DNA from: Micromonospora_E sp048060115
GTDB lineage: Bacteria > Actinomycetota > Actinomycetes > Mycobacteriales > Micromonosporaceae
DNA: 64,000 nt
Assembly (NCBI RefSeq): GCF_048060115.1
Contig: NZ_JBHMIM010000033.1
Span: forward strand, 1-64,000
Reading direction: 5' to 3'
Part shown: one piece after another, positions 1 to 9,009 of the stretch
Numbering within the stretch: position 1 is the stretch's first letter
How the letters are laid out: each line of letters starts with the position of its first letter
Position numbers and translations under genes: made by a program
The notes under the pieces: generated by a model
What the model saw: the letters and a program-made list of their open reading frames with translations, nothing else
What the model was told of the DNA's origin: nothing
Database searches by the model: none

Positions 1-63
1 GTCGGCGGGCGACCTACCCACCATTTTCACGCCTGCGCGGCGTCCTCCCCAAGGGGACCGGGT

Positions 64-118
64 GACTTGCATTTATCGACAGGATTTGTCCGACTTGTCC
101 ATCGATAACTGCAAGATC
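64..118. repeat. dispersed imperfect palindrome, copy 1
   Basis: Two 14-nt arms (66-79 and 102-115) pair at 13 of 14 positions, around a 22-nt spacer that contains ATTTGTCCGACTTGTCC. The same arms and a very similar spacer occur at 60626-60713, so this is one member of a repeat family and not a chance hairpin. It lies just past the glyA stop codon, where it could end transcription or stabilise the mRNA. The terminator role is inferred. Confidence 0.7.
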
Positions 119-140
119 GTCGTGATCATGGGGGCGGCGG

Positions 141-1409
141 TCAGGCGGTGGCGTAGCCGGGCATCGGGTAGCCGGCGAGCAGGTCGGTGACCTCACCGGC
201 GATCCGGTCGAGAGCGGCGTCGTCGTCCTTGACCGAGGCGGTCACCGCGTCGTCCATCCAGGCGGCCACCTGCGGCATCTGCTGCTCGGTCAGCCCTCGG
301 GTGGTCAGCGCGGCGGTGCCCAGCCGGATCCCGGACGGATCGAACGGCTTGCGGGGATCGTAGGGCACAGTGTTGTAGTTCAACTCGATCCCGGCCCGGT
401 CCAGCGCCTGCGCGGCCGGCTTGCCGGCGACCCCCTTGGCGGTCAGGTCGGCCAGGATCAGGTGGTTGTCGGTGCCGCCGGAGGCCAGGTCGAAGCCCCG
501 CTCGACCAGCGCGGCGGCGAGCGCCCTGGCGTTGGCGACCACCTGGTGGGCGTACTGGCGGAAGCCGTCGGTCGACGCCTCGCGCAACGCCACGGCGATG
601 CCGGCGGTGGTGTGGTTGTGCGGTCCGCCCTGCAGGCCGGGGAAGACGGCCTTGTCGATCGGGGCGGCGTACTCCTCGGTCGTCATGATCATCGCGCCGC
701 GCGGACCGCGCAGCGTCTTGTGCGTGGTCGTGGTGATCACGTCGGCGTAGCCGACCGGGGACGGGTGGGCGCCACCGGCGACCAAACCGGCGATGTGCGC
801 GATGTCGGCCACCAGGATCGCGCCGACCTCGCCGGCGATCTCGGCGAAGGCCGGAAAATCGATGGTACGCGGCACGGCGGTGCCGCCGCAGAAGATCACC
901 TTTGGTCGTTCCCGGCGGGCCAGGTCGCGGACCTCGTCGAGGTCGATCAGACCGGTCTCCCGCGAGACGCCGTACCGGACCGGGTTGAACCACTTGCCGG
1001 TGGCCGAGACCGACCAGCCGTGGGTGAGGTGCCCACCCATCGGCAGCGCCATCCCCATCACGGTGTCGCCGGGGGAGAGGAAAGCGAGGTAGACGGCGAG
1101 GTTGGCCGGGGAGCCGGAGTACGGCTGGACGTTGGCGTGCGCCACCCCGAAGACCGACTTGGCGCGCTCGATCGCGAGGGTCTCGATCGGGTCGACGAAC
1201 TGCTGGCCTTCGTAGTAGCGCCGGCCCGGGTAGCCCTCGGAGTACTTGTTGGTCAGCACCGTGCCGCTGGCCTCCAGCACGGCGGTGGAGACGTAGTTCT
1301 CGGAGGCGATCATCCGCAGCTTGTCGTGCTGGCGGCGGGCCTCGCCCTCGATGAGTTCGGCGAGTTGCGGGTCGGCGGCGGTGAGTTGGGGGATCTGCGG
1401 TACGTGCAC
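141..1409 (-). CDS. glyA: serine hydroxymethyltransferase
   Basis: This is a 422-residue PLP enzyme that converts serine and tetrahydrofolate to glycine and 5,10-methylene-THF in the cytoplasm. Family signatures are visible: the N-terminal RMIASENYVS stretch, NKYSEGYPGRRYY, and the PLP-lysine segment TTTTHKTLRGPRG. Length is normal for a bacterial GlyA. The chosen GTG start at 1409 has an AGGAGGG ribosome binding site about 7 nt upstream; an open frame continues further upstream but runs into the riboswitch and encodes low-complexity Arg-rich sequence. The gene is monocistronic and is preceded by a ZTP riboswitch, which fits its role in one-carbon metabolism. A palindromic repeat follows the stop codon. 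Confidence 0.97.
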   Translation of the reverse strand: MHVPQIPQLTAADPQLAELIEGEARRQHDKLRMIASENYVSTAVLEASGTVLTNKYSEGYPGRRYYEGQQFVDPIETLAIERAKSVFGVAHANVQPYSGSPANLAVYLAFLSPGDTVMGMALPMGGHLTHGWSVSATGKWFNPVRYGVSRETGLIDLDEVRDLARRERPKVIFCGGTAVPRTIDFPAFAEIAGEVGAILVADIAHIAGLVAGGAHPSPVGYADVITTTTHKTLRGPRGAMIMTTEEYAAPIDKAVFPGLQGGPHNHTTAGIAVALREASTDGFRQYAHQVVANARALAAALVERGFDLASGGTDNHLILADLTAKGVAGKPAAQALDRAGIELNYNTVPYDPRKPFDPSGIRLGTAALTTRGLTEQQMPQVAAWMDDAVTASVKDDDAALDRIAGEVTDLLAGYPMPGYATA

Positions 1410-1479
1410 GAGGTGCCCTCCTGCTGTCGGGCGGCGCCGTCGCCCCGGGTTGCCCCGGACACGGCGATGCCGTCGACGT

Positions 1480-1563
1480 TGCACCCAGGCGCGCGGCGCA
1501 CGTCAGTGGTCGCTCCCCGGTGGTCTGTTCCACCTTCGCTGCGCCAGTCGCGTGACCGGGTCG
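1480..1563 (-). ncRNA. ZTP (pfl) riboswitch upstream of glyA
   Basis: On the minus strand the leader carries, in order, GGTCACGCGACTGGCG, then a GGTGG/CCACC hairpin inside ACCACCGGGGAGCGACC, then CGCGCCTGGG after a short linker. These match the conserved parts of the pfl RNA, whose ligand is ZTP/ZMP and which is known upstream of glyA, purH and folate genes. The first half closes by pairing GGTC with GACC. The 71 nt between the aptamer and the start codon contain small GC hairpins but no obvious U-tract, so control may act on translation or on a weak terminator. Recognition is from memory of the consensus; no covariance search was run. Confidence 0.8.
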
Positions 1564-1638
1564 AGGATAACCCGTGGCCGCGCGGCCGTGCCGGGGGTCG
1601 CCACAGGCCGGTGCCGCGCGACCGTGCCGGTTCCTAAC

Positions 1639-1666
1639 TTTCTATCCGGTTGATCCCACGGCTCAA
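1639..1666 (-). promoter_or_regulatory. possible glyA promoter
   Basis: Read on the minus strand, TTGAGC (1661-1666) and TAGAAA (1639-1644) are separated by 16 nt and lie about 75 nt before the riboswitch. The match to a sigma70-like promoter is only moderate. Confidence 0.3.
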
Positions 1667-1687
1667 CTATCAAGCAACTTAACCGGT

Positions 1688-2722
1688 TCATGGGTCCGTC
1701 GGTCGGTCCGCCCGGGGCGGGGCGGTGCTGCCCCGGGGGGTCAGGTGCGGAGTCTCGTCCTGGAACGTCTGGGCCGGCTGGCCGGCGATCGCGGCGAGCA
1801 GCTGCCGCGCCGCGTGTGCCCCGTACGCCGGGATGTCCCTGCCCAGCGCGGTCAGGGACGGGTGCACGAGCTGGCACAGTGCGGAGTCGTCCCAGGCCAC
1901 GATCGACAGGTCGCCGGGGACCGCCAGGCCCATCTCCTGGGCCACCGAAAGGCCGGCGATCGCCATCACGTCGTTGTCGTAGATCATCGCGGTCGGTCGG
2001 GCCGCCGTGCTGAGCAGTCGCCGGGTGACCCGCGCGCCCTCCTCGCCGGTGTAGTCCGACGGCACTGTGACGCACTGCTCCAGGCCCAGCTCGCGGCAGA
2101 TGCCGGCGAAGGCGGTGGACCGGATCTCGGTGTGCAGCAGGCCGGGTAGGCCACCGACCCGGGCGATCCGTCGGTGGCCGAGCGCGGCCAGATACTCGAC
2201 CGTCTCGACCAGCGCGGCCGCGTCATCGGACCAGACGCTGGGCAGCGAGCCGGTGTGTCCGGGGCCGCCGATCACCACGGCCGGCAGTTGCAATTCTTCC
2301 AGTGCGGGCACCCGGCTGTCGCCAATGCGCAGGTCACAGAGGAAGACCCCGTCCACCCGGCGCTCGCCCCACCAGCGTCGGTAGACCGTCACCTCGGCCT
2401 CGGTGTCGGCCACCACCTGCAGGGTCAGCGCGTAGGAGCGCGCGGACAGCTCCGCCTCGACGCCGCTGATCAACTCCATGAAGAACGGCTCGATGCCGAG
2501 GATCCGGGCCGGTCGGCTCAACGCCAGGCCGACCGCGTTCGCGCTGGCGCCCGAGAGCGCGCGGGCCGCGCTGTTGGGGTTGAAGCCGATCTCCGCCGCG
2601 ATGGCGAGGATCCGTTGCCGGGTCGCCGCCGAGACTCCCGGTTGCCCGTTGAGGGCGTAGGAGACCGCGCCCTTCGAAACGCCTGCTCGGCGGGCGATGT
2701 CGGCGATGGTCGGCCGTTTCAC
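1688..2722 (-). CDS. LacI-family transcriptional regulator of the mannan locus
   Basis: The 344-residue protein starts with a classic LacI helix-turn-helix (TIADIARRAGVSKGAVSYAL, residues about 4-23) followed by the hinge region and a periplasmic-binding-protein-like ligand domain. The GTG start at 2722 has an AAAGGAG site 8 nt upstream; the open frame extends about 100 codons further but only into Arg/Pro-rich shadow sequence. It is divergent from a sugar ABC transporter, beta-mannosidase and mannanase operon. By analogy with CUT1 loci it is probably the local repressor, released by a mannose-containing oligosaccharide. Ligand identity is inferred from the neighbours. Confidence 0.9.
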   Translation of the reverse strand: MKRPTIADIARRAGVSKGAVSYALNGQPGVSAATRQRILAIAAEIGFNPNSAARALSGASANAVGLALSRPARILGIEPFFMELISGVEAELSARSYALTLQVVADTEAEVTVYRRWWGERRVDGVFLCDLRIGDSRVPALEELQLPAVVIGGPGHTGSLPSVWSDDAAALVETVEYLAALGHRRIARVGGLPGLLHTEIRSTAFAGICRELGLEQCVTVPSDYTGEEGARVTRRLLSTAARPTAMIYDNDVMAIAGLSVAQEMGLAVPGDLSIVAWDDSALCQLVHPSLTALGRDIPAYGAHAARQLLAAIAGQPAQTFQDETPHLTPRGSTAPPRADRPTDP

Positions 2723-3094
2723 CGGCGGCGCTCCTTTGACTCGTCGTTGCCGTCGGGTGACTTCTTGTCGCGACCGCGGTGACGGTGCGTATGTCGACCC
2801 ACGACCTTGCCCGGTTAAGTTCCTGCTGGAAACGATATCCGTCGGGCCCCGCCTGGTGCCCGGGCCCCTGTGGTCGATCGCGTCCGCGCCGTGAGGGAGC
2901 TCGCGTCCGAACCTGATCTTGAGAGGCGACGTCGGGTCCTGGTGTGTGACTCGGGTCACCAAGGTTGCGGGTTGGCCACGACGGTGACTTGCCATTGACG
3001 CTCGCCAATCCCGCTCGTACCGTGGCTTCACTTATCCGGTTCAGTCAACGTTCCTCGATACCAGGAGCGTTTCCAAACTCGTTCGGAGGATGGC
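2723..3094. promoter_or_regulatory. divergent control region of the LacI gene and mannan operon
   Basis: This 372-nt region lies between the divergent LacI and solute-binding-protein genes and holds no credible gene. It contains an inverted repeat GTGAC-TCGG-GTCAC at 2947-2960, a candidate operator about 35 nt before the operon promoter. I could not find a convincing CG-centred LacI-type palindrome, so the operator assignment is tentative. Confidence 0.4.
2995..3023 (+). promoter_or_regulatory. promoter of the mannan/mannose operon
   Basis: TTGACG (2995-3000) and TACCGT (3018-3023) are spaced by exactly 17 nt and lie about 70 nt before the binding-protein ATG. This is a good vegetative sigma-type promoter. 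Confidence 0.6.
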
Positions 3095-4375
3095 ATGAAA
3101 CGGCGTGGGACCCCTTGGGTGCGCACGGTGGCCGTGGGTGCCGCAGGCGCGCTGCTCGTCGCCGGCTGCAGCGGTGAACCCGGTGGTGGTGGTGACGACG
3201 GCAGGACCAACCTGACCATCGCGTTCTGGGGCGACTTCGGCCTCAACGAGCTGAAAGCCAAGTACGAAGCCGACAACCCCAGCATCCGGATCAGCCTCAA
3301 TGCCGGCGAGTACAACGCTCAGCACGAGGACCTGCAGAAGAAGCTGATCGCCGGCTCCGGTGCCGCCGACATCGCCGCCATCGACGAAGGATTCGTCGTC
3401 CAGTTCCGCGAACAGGCCGACAAGTTCGTCAACCTGCTGGACAAGGGCGCCGGCCAGTACGAGGAACGCTACCTCGACTGGAAGTGGCAGCAGACCCTGT
3501 CCACCGACGGCGCCACCCAGATCGGTCTCGGCACCGACGTCGGCGGCCTGGCCATGTGCTACCGCACTGACCTGTTCGCCGCCGCCGGCCTGCCGACGGA
3601 CCGCGACGAGGTCTCCGCCCTCTGGCCGGACTGGAACGCCTTCATCGCCACCGGCGAGGAGTACGTGGCCGCCGCCGACAAGAAGTTCGTCGACTCCGCT
3701 ACCAACATCTTCAACCCGGTGCTGGGTCAGCAACCGGTCGGCCTCTTCGACACCAGCGACACGCTGGCGATGGAGGGCGGTCCGAAGGTCGCCTTCGACA
3801 CCGCCGCCGCGGTCGTCGCCGCCGGCCTGTCGGCAAACCTCGCCGCCTTCTCCCCAGAGTGGAACAACGGCTTCGTCAACGGCGACTTCGCCGTGCTGGC
3901 CTGCCCGGCCTGGATGATGGGCCACATCCAGAACACCGCACCGGACACCGCCGGCAAGTGGGACGTCGCCGCCATACCCGGTGGCGGCGGCAACTGGGGC
4001 GGTTCCTTCCTGACCATCCCCGCCCACGGTAAGAACGTCGACGAGGCCTACAAGTTCCTGGAGTGGCTGATCCAGCCCGAGCAGCAGATCGAGATCTTCA
4101 AGAAGGTCGGCAACCTGCCGTCGCAGCCGGCGCTCTACGAGGACCCGGCGATCGTCGAGTTCTCCAACCCGTTCTTCAGCGACGCCCCGGTCGGCCAGAT
4201 CTTCTCCTCGACGGCGGCGAGCCTCACCCCGCAGTACCTCGGCCGCAAGAACGGACCGGCCCGGGTCGCGGTGGAGAACGTCCTCAACCGGCTGCAAAGC
4301 GGTGACCTGGAGGGCAAGACCGACGAGGCCTGGCTGGAAGCCATCAAAGAAGCCGAGAAGGCGACGACCGCGTAG
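3095..4375 (+). CDS. sugar ABC transporter substrate-binding lipoprotein
   Basis: This 426-residue extracellular solute-binding protein (family 1) captures a sugar or oligosaccharide for the CUT1-type importer encoded next to it. The N-terminus has a short basic region, a hydrophobic core and the lipobox LVAGC with Cys25, so it should be membrane-anchored and face outward. A GGAGG site sits 5 nt before the ATG. It heads an operon with two permeases, beta-mannosidase, a ROK kinase and a mannanase, so manno-oligosaccharides are the likely cargo. Substrate specificity is inferred from context only. Confidence 0.92.
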   Translation: MKRRGTPWVRTVAVGAAGALLVAGCSGEPGGGGDDGRTNLTIAFWGDFGLNELKAKYEADNPSIRISLNAGEYNAQHEDLQKKLIAGSGAADIAAIDEGFVVQFREQADKFVNLLDKGAGQYEERYLDWKWQQTLSTDGATQIGLGTDVGGLAMCYRTDLFAAAGLPTDRDEVSALWPDWNAFIATGEEYVAAADKKFVDSATNIFNPVLGQQPVGLFDTSDTLAMEGGPKVAFDTAAAVVAAGLSANLAAFSPEWNNGFVNGDFAVLACPAWMMGHIQNTAPDTAGKWDVAAIPGGGGNWGGSFLTIPAHGKNVDEAYKFLEWLIQPEQQIEIFKKVGNLPSQPALYEDPAIVEFSNPFFSDAPVGQIFSSTAASLTPQYLGRKNGPARVAVENVLNRLQSGDLEGKTDEAWLEAIKEAEKATTA

Positions 4376-4495
4376 CTGGTCGCGGGCCACGACCCGGGGG
4401 CCGGGGGCGGGCTCCGCCAGGTGTGTCCACCTTGGCGCAAGCCCACCCCCGCCACGGGCGGGCCGGCCGTCGCACGGCGAACTCTGGAGGCAACC

Positions 4496-5506
4496 ATGTC
4501 CGCAACGCGCGCCGCACCCCCGCCGCGTTCCCGCGGCAGGGCCCACGCCCAGTCGCCGGAACCCGACCGGCGCGGCAACCAGCCCTGGAGTAACCGGCTG
4601 CACCGCTTCGACATGCGGTACATGCCCTACATACTGATCTCCCCGTTCTTTCTCCTCTTCATCGCCTTCGGGCTCTTCCCGATCATCTTCAACGGCGTCG
4701 TGGCGCTGCGGCACTGGCGGCTGGACGACGCCGAGCTGACCGGCTGGGCCGGCCTGGCCAACTTCGAGCGGCTGCTCACCGACGACCGGTTCTGGAACGC
4801 GCTCTACAACACGTTCGGCATCTTCATCCTCTCCACCGTGCCGCAACTGTTCCTGGCCCTGATCATCGCGTCGCTGTTGAACCGCAAGCTGCGCGCGCAG
4901 ACCTGGTTCCGGGTCGGCATCCTGCTGCCGTACATCACCCCGATCACCGCGTCGACGCTGCTCTTCGCAGTCTTCTTCGCCCGGGACTTCGGCGTCGCCA
5001 ACTGGGTACTGGACGTGCTCAACCTGCGCGGCGAGGCGCCCATCGACTGGCGGTCCACCAAGACCGCCTCCTGGATCGCCATCGCCACGATGGTCAACTG
5101 GAAGTGGATCGGCTACAACGCGCTGATCTACCTGGCCGCGATGCAGGCCATCCCGCGCGACATCTACGAGGCGGCGGCCGTCGACGGCGCCGGGCCGTGG
5201 CGCCAGCTGTGGCAGATCACCGTGCCGATGATCCGGCCGGTGGTGGTCTTCACCGTGATCCTGTCGACCATCGGCGGATTGCAGCTGTTCACCGAACCGA
5301 TGCTGTTCAACCAGAACGCCCAGGCGGCCACCGGTGGCTCCAACGGCCAGTTCCAGACCATCGCCCAGCTCATCTACAAGGTCGGCTGGAAGGACCTCAA
5401 CCTCGGCTACGCCGCGGCGATGTCCTGGGCGCTGTTCCTGATCATCGTGATCATCGCCGTCGTCAACGCGCTGATCGCCAACCGGCTGGGAGGGGGTCGC
5501 AAATGA
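4496..5506 (+). CDS. sugar ABC transporter permease (MalF-type)
   Basis: This 336-residue inner-membrane permease has about six hydrophobic segments, beginning with YILISPFFLLFIAFGLFP, and a C-terminal EAA loop (YEAAAVDGAGPWRQLWQITV) that contacts the ATPase. The ATG at 4496 has GGAGG upstream and is preferred over an open upstream extension. Its stop codon overlaps the start of the next permease (ATGA). No ATPase gene is present; in actinobacteria such importers are usually driven by a shared MsiK/MalK-type ATPase encoded elsewhere. Confidence 0.93.
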   Translation: MSATRAAPPPRSRGRAHAQSPEPDRRGNQPWSNRLHRFDMRYMPYILISPFFLLFIAFGLFPIIFNGVVALRHWRLDDAELTGWAGLANFERLLTDDRFWNALYNTFGIFILSTVPQLFLALIIASLLNRKLRAQTWFRVGILLPYITPITASTLLFAVFFARDFGVANWVLDVLNLRGEAPIDWRSTKTASWIAIATMVNWKWIGYNALIYLAAMQAIPRDIYEAAAVDGAGPWRQLWQITVPMIRPVVVFTVILSTIGGLQLFTEPMLFNQNAQAATGGSNGQFQTIAQLIYKVGWKDLNLGYAAAMSWALFLIIVIIAVVNALIANRLGGGRK

Positions 5507-6441
5507 GCCTCAGCACCGCACCCCGTCCACCCGCCGGACACACCGGCAAGTCAGGCAGCGGTGACCTGCGCAAACGCCAGCGGCGCAGCGCCGCACTGCT
5601 GGGGCGTGCCCCGGCGAGCACGCCAGCCAACTTCTGGAACTACCTGTTCCTCAGCCTGGTCATCCTCTTCTCGGCGTTCCCGCTCTACTGGATGCTGGTC
5701 ATCGCCACCGGCACCGACGCCGACCTGGCCAAGATCCCGCCGCAGCTACTGCCCGGCGGCCAACTGCTCACCAACCTCAACGAGGTCTTCACCCTCGAGG
5801 ACGTCTACTTCGCCCAGTCGCTGGGCAACAGCTTCATCGTCTCGTCGATCGTGACCTTCTCGGTGCTGTTCTTCTGCTCGCTGGCCGGCTTCGCCTTCGC
5901 CAAACTGCGGTTCAAGGGCCGCAATGTGCTGATGGTCATCGTGGTCCTCACGCTCACCGTGCCCAACCAGCTCGGCGTGGTCGCCCTCTACATCCTGATG
6001 GGCGAACTCGGCTGGAACGGTCAGCTGATCGCGGTCATCGTGCCCGGCCTGGTCACCGCGTTCGGCGTGTTCTACATGCGGCAGTTCATCCTCGAAGCGG
6101 TCCCGGACGAACTGATCGAGGCTGGCCGCATCGACGGCGCCACCACCATCCGGATCTACTGGAGCGTGGTGCTGCCGGCGGTCCGCCCGGCGATGGCCGT
6201 CCTCGGCCTGCTCACCTTCGTGGCCACCTGGAACGACTTCCAGTGGCCACTGATCACCCTCGGTGGCACCTACTTCCCGACGTCGATGGTGGCCCTGTCC
6301 GACCTGGCCAGCGGCAACTACGTGCTTTACCGGCGGGTCCTCGCCGGCGCGCTCGTGGCTACCATCCCCCTGCTGATCATGCTTTTCATCGGTGGCCGGC
6401 AGATCGTCCGGGGAATCATGGAAGGCGCCGTCAAGAACTAA
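5503..6441 (+). CDS. sugar ABC transporter permease (MalG-type)
   Basis: This 312-residue partner permease has six predicted membrane segments and the EAA motif IEAGRIDGATTIRIYWSVVL. The ATG at 5503 overlaps the upstream stop codon by one nucleotide pair, giving translational coupling and equal stoichiometry with the MalF-type subunit. The N-terminal 40 residues are polar and basic and probably cytoplasmic. The protein ends in a typical GAVKN tail. It works with the preceding binding protein and permease to import a mannose-containing saccharide, as judged from the flanking enzymes. Confidence 0.93.
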   Translation: MSLSTAPRPPAGHTGKSGSGDLRKRQRRSAALLGRAPASTPANFWNYLFLSLVILFSAFPLYWMLVIATGTDADLAKIPPQLLPGGQLLTNLNEVFTLEDVYFAQSLGNSFIVSSIVTFSVLFFCSLAGFAFAKLRFKGRNVLMVIVVLTLTVPNQLGVVALYILMGELGWNGQLIAVIVPGLVTAFGVFYMRQFILEAVPDELIEAGRIDGATTIRIYWSVVLPAVRPAMAVLGLLTFVATWNDFQWPLITLGGTYFPTSMVALSDLASGNYVLYRRVLAGALVATIPLLIMLFIGGRQIVRGIMEGAVKN

Positions 6442-6507
6442 CGTCGGCGACGGCAACGGCGACATCGTGACCAGTCCAGCACCAGCCAGCACAGTGAGGT
6501 ACCGCCA

Positions 6508-9009
6508 ATGAACACCGTACGACCGCTCCACGAGGGCTGGACCGTACGACCCGCCGACGGGTTCGACGTACCCGACGGCATCGGCGACCGGGCCATCCCG
6601 GCGGCCGTACCCGGCTGCGTCCACACCGACCTGCTCACGGCTGATCTGATCCCCGACCCCTACCTGGACGACAACGAGACCCGGTTGTCCTGGATCGGCC
6701 GGACCGACTGGATCTACGAGACGACGTTCGACTCGGTCGACCCGGGTGGGCACCGGGTCGACCTGGTCTGCGCCGGCCTCGACACGATCGCCACCGTCAG
6801 CATCAACGGCATCGAACTCGGTCGCACCGCCAACATGCACCGCGGCTACCGCTTCGACGCCCGCCCCGCCCTGCACACCGGCCACAACACCCTGCAGGTG
6901 CGGTTCGACTCCGCGTACCGGCACGCCGAGATCCTGCGTGACCAGCTCGGCGACCGGCCCAATGCGTACCCGGAGCCGTTCAACTTCATCCGCAAGATGG
7001 CCTGCAACTTCGGCTGGGACTGGGGTCCGAACCTGGTCACCGCCGGCGTCTGGCAGGAGATCGGCCTGCACACCTGGAGTACCGCCCGGCTGGCCACGGT
7101 CCGCCCGCTGGTCACCGTCAGCGGCGTCGGCGTCGGCGTCGGCTCCGGCGGTAGCGGCGGCGGTGGCGTCGAGGGACGCGTCGAGGTGCACCTCGACGTC
7201 GACCGGACCGACGGGGACGACGCCGCGTTGACCGTGGTCGCCGCCGTGGCCGGCGTCCGCGCCGAGACCGTCGTCCCGGCCGGGCAGCGCAGCGCCGTCG
7301 TGACCCTCACCGTCGCCGACCCCGAGCTGTGGTGGCCCCGGGGGTACGGCGAACCCGCCCGCCACATACTCGACGTCACCCTGCACCGCGCCGACGGCAC
7401 CGCACTCGACGCCTGGCAGCGGCCCATCGGCTTCCGCTCGGTGCGCCTGGACACCACCGCCGACGACGCGGGCACCGCCTTCACCCTGATCGTCAACGAG
7501 GTCCCGGTCTTCGTCCGGGGCGTCAACTGGATCCCCGACGACGCGTTCCCCACCCGGGTCACCCGCGCCCGCTACGCCCACCGGTTCGGCGAGGCCGCCG
7601 ACGCTGGCGTCAACTTCCTGCGAATCTGGGGCGGCGGGCGCTACGAATCCGAGGACTTCTACGACCTCGCCGACCAGATGGGACTGCTCGTCGGGCAGGA
7701 CTTCCTCTTCGCCTGCGCCGCGTACCCGGAAGAGGATCCGCTGGCCAGCGAGGTCGCCGCCGAGGCCCGATACCAGGTCGCCCGGCTCACCCCGCACCCC
7801 AGCCTGGTGCTGTGGACCGGCAACAACGAGAACATCTGGGGCTGGCACGACTGGGGCTGGCAGGAAGCCCTCGACGGCCGGACCTGGGGGCTCGGCTACT
7901 ACCTCGACGTACTGCCCCGGGTCGTCGCCGAACTCGACCCGACCCGCCCCTACTGGCCGGGCAGCCCGTACTCCGGCCGCGACGACCTGCACCCCAACGA
8001 CCCGGCACACGGGACGATGCACATCTGGGACGTGTGGAACACCGACGACTACCTCAAGTACCGGCAGTACGTGCCACGCTTCCTCGCCGAGTTCGGCTAC
8101 CAGGGGCCACCCGCGTACGCCACCGCGCGCCGCGCGCTGAGCGACGACCCGCTCGCGTCCGACTCGCCCGGCATGGCGCACCACCAGAAGGCCGCCGACG
8201 GCGACCTGAAGCTCCAACGTGGCCTCGACGCACACCTGCCCGCCCCGCACGACTTCGACGACTGGCACTACCTGACCCAGCTCAACCAGGCCCGCGCCAT
8301 CGCCGTCGGCGTGCAGCACTTCCGCTCCCACCGGGGCAGCTGCATGGGCACCATCCTGTGGCAGCTCAACGACTGCTGGCCGGTCACGTCGTGGGCGGCC
8401 ATCGACGGCGACGGACGCCGTAAACCCCTGTGGTACGCACTTCGCCACGTGTACGCCGACCGGCTGCTCACCATCGAGCCGCGCGACGGCGGGCTGGCTC
8501 TTGTCGCCGTCAACGACACCGGCACCGACTGGCACCCGCGGACCGACGTCGCCCGGCTGAGCCTGGCCGGCGAACCACTCGCCAAGATCGGTTATGAGCT
8601 GGCCGTGCCGGCCCACTCGGCTGTCACCGTGCCGCTCGACCCCGACCTGGCCGCCACCGGCGATCCACGTCGTGAGTTGCTGCTCGCCGACGCCGCCGGG
8701 CAGCGGGCCTGGTGGTTCTTCGCCCCGGACCGCGACGTCGACTACCCGGCGGCCGAGTACGACACGGCGGTCGAGCCAATCGACGACGGGCTGCGGGTCA
8801 CCGTCACCGCCCGGACCATCCTGCGCGACCTCATCCTCTACCCGGACCGCCTCGACCCGGCTGCCGAGGTCGACCAGGCGCTGATCACCCTGCTGCCCGG
8901 CGAGACGACCGAGTTCGTCGTGCACACCGAGGCCGACCTCGACCCGGCCGCGTTGACCAGCCGGCCGGTGTTGCGCTGCGTCAACGACATCCCGGCGGTC
9001 GAAGCGTGA
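6508..9009 (+). CDS. beta-mannosidase (glycoside hydrolase family 2)
   Basis: This 833-residue enzyme has the family-2 layout: an N-terminal jelly-roll (VPGCVHTDLL, then the WIGRTDWIYET region), an immunoglobulin-like domain and a TIM barrel. The acid/base Glu441 lies in TGNNENIWGW and the likely nucleophile Glu528 in FLAEFGYQG. There is no signal peptide, so it probably acts in the cytoplasm, releasing mannose from the non-reducing end of imported manno-oligosaccharides. A Gly-rich stretch around residues 209-224 (GVGVGVGSGGSGGGG) looks like a flexible insert between domains. Its stop codon overlaps the start of the ROK kinase. The NNE motif and neighbours favour mannosidase over galactosidase or glucuronidase activity. 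Confidence 0.93.
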   Translation: MNTVRPLHEGWTVRPADGFDVPDGIGDRAIPAAVPGCVHTDLLTADLIPDPYLDDNETRLSWIGRTDWIYETTFDSVDPGGHRVDLVCAGLDTIATVSINGIELGRTANMHRGYRFDARPALHTGHNTLQVRFDSAYRHAEILRDQLGDRPNAYPEPFNFIRKMACNFGWDWGPNLVTAGVWQEIGLHTWSTARLATVRPLVTVSGVGVGVGSGGSGGGGVEGRVEVHLDVDRTDGDDAALTVVAAVAGVRAETVVPAGQRSAVVTLTVADPELWWPRGYGEPARHILDVTLHRADGTALDAWQRPIGFRSVRLDTTADDAGTAFTLIVNEVPVFVRGVNWIPDDAFPTRVTRARYAHRFGEAADAGVNFLRIWGGGRYESEDFYDLADQMGLLVGQDFLFACAAYPEEDPLASEVAAEARYQVARLTPHPSLVLWTGNNENIWGWHDWGWQEALDGRTWGLGYYLDVLPRVVAELDPTRPYWPGSPYSGRDDLHPNDPAHGTMHIWDVWNTDDYLKYRQYVPRFLAEFGYQGPPAYATARRALSDDPLASDSPGMAHHQKAADGDLKLQRGLDAHLPAPHDFDDWHYLTQLNQARAIAVGVQHFRSHRGSCMGTILWQLNDCWPVTSWAAIDGDGRRKPLWYALRHVYADRLLTIEPRDGGLALVAVNDTGTDWHPRTDVARLSLAGEPLAKIGYELAVPAHSAVTVPLDPDLAATGDPRRELLLADAAGQRAWWFFAPDRDVDYPAAEYDTAVEPIDDGLRVTVTARTILRDLILYPDRLDPAAEVDQALITLLPGETTEFVVHTEADLDPAALTSRPVLRCVNDIPAVEA

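Noticed and set aside
14..196. A short frame over the first palindrome, with a translation similar to one over the second palindrome
   Set aside because: The likeness (DLAVI..GQ.GQILSI) comes from the repeated DNA element itself, not from a conserved protein.
2821..2850. A possible LacI operator around GGAAACGATATCC
   Set aside because: It is not symmetric enough when aligned with its reverse complement, so it was not called an operator.
3041..4846. A 600-codon antisense frame over the binding-protein gene
   Set aside because: Same GC-frame artefact; no start signals or recognisable domain, while the sense strand encodes a clear lipoprotein.
5746..8925. A very long open frame (over 1000 codons) antisense to the permease and beta-mannosidase genes
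   Set aside because: It is a composition shadow: third-position GC keeps the antisense frame open. The product is Val/Gly/Asp-rich without domains, and the sense genes have clear motifs.
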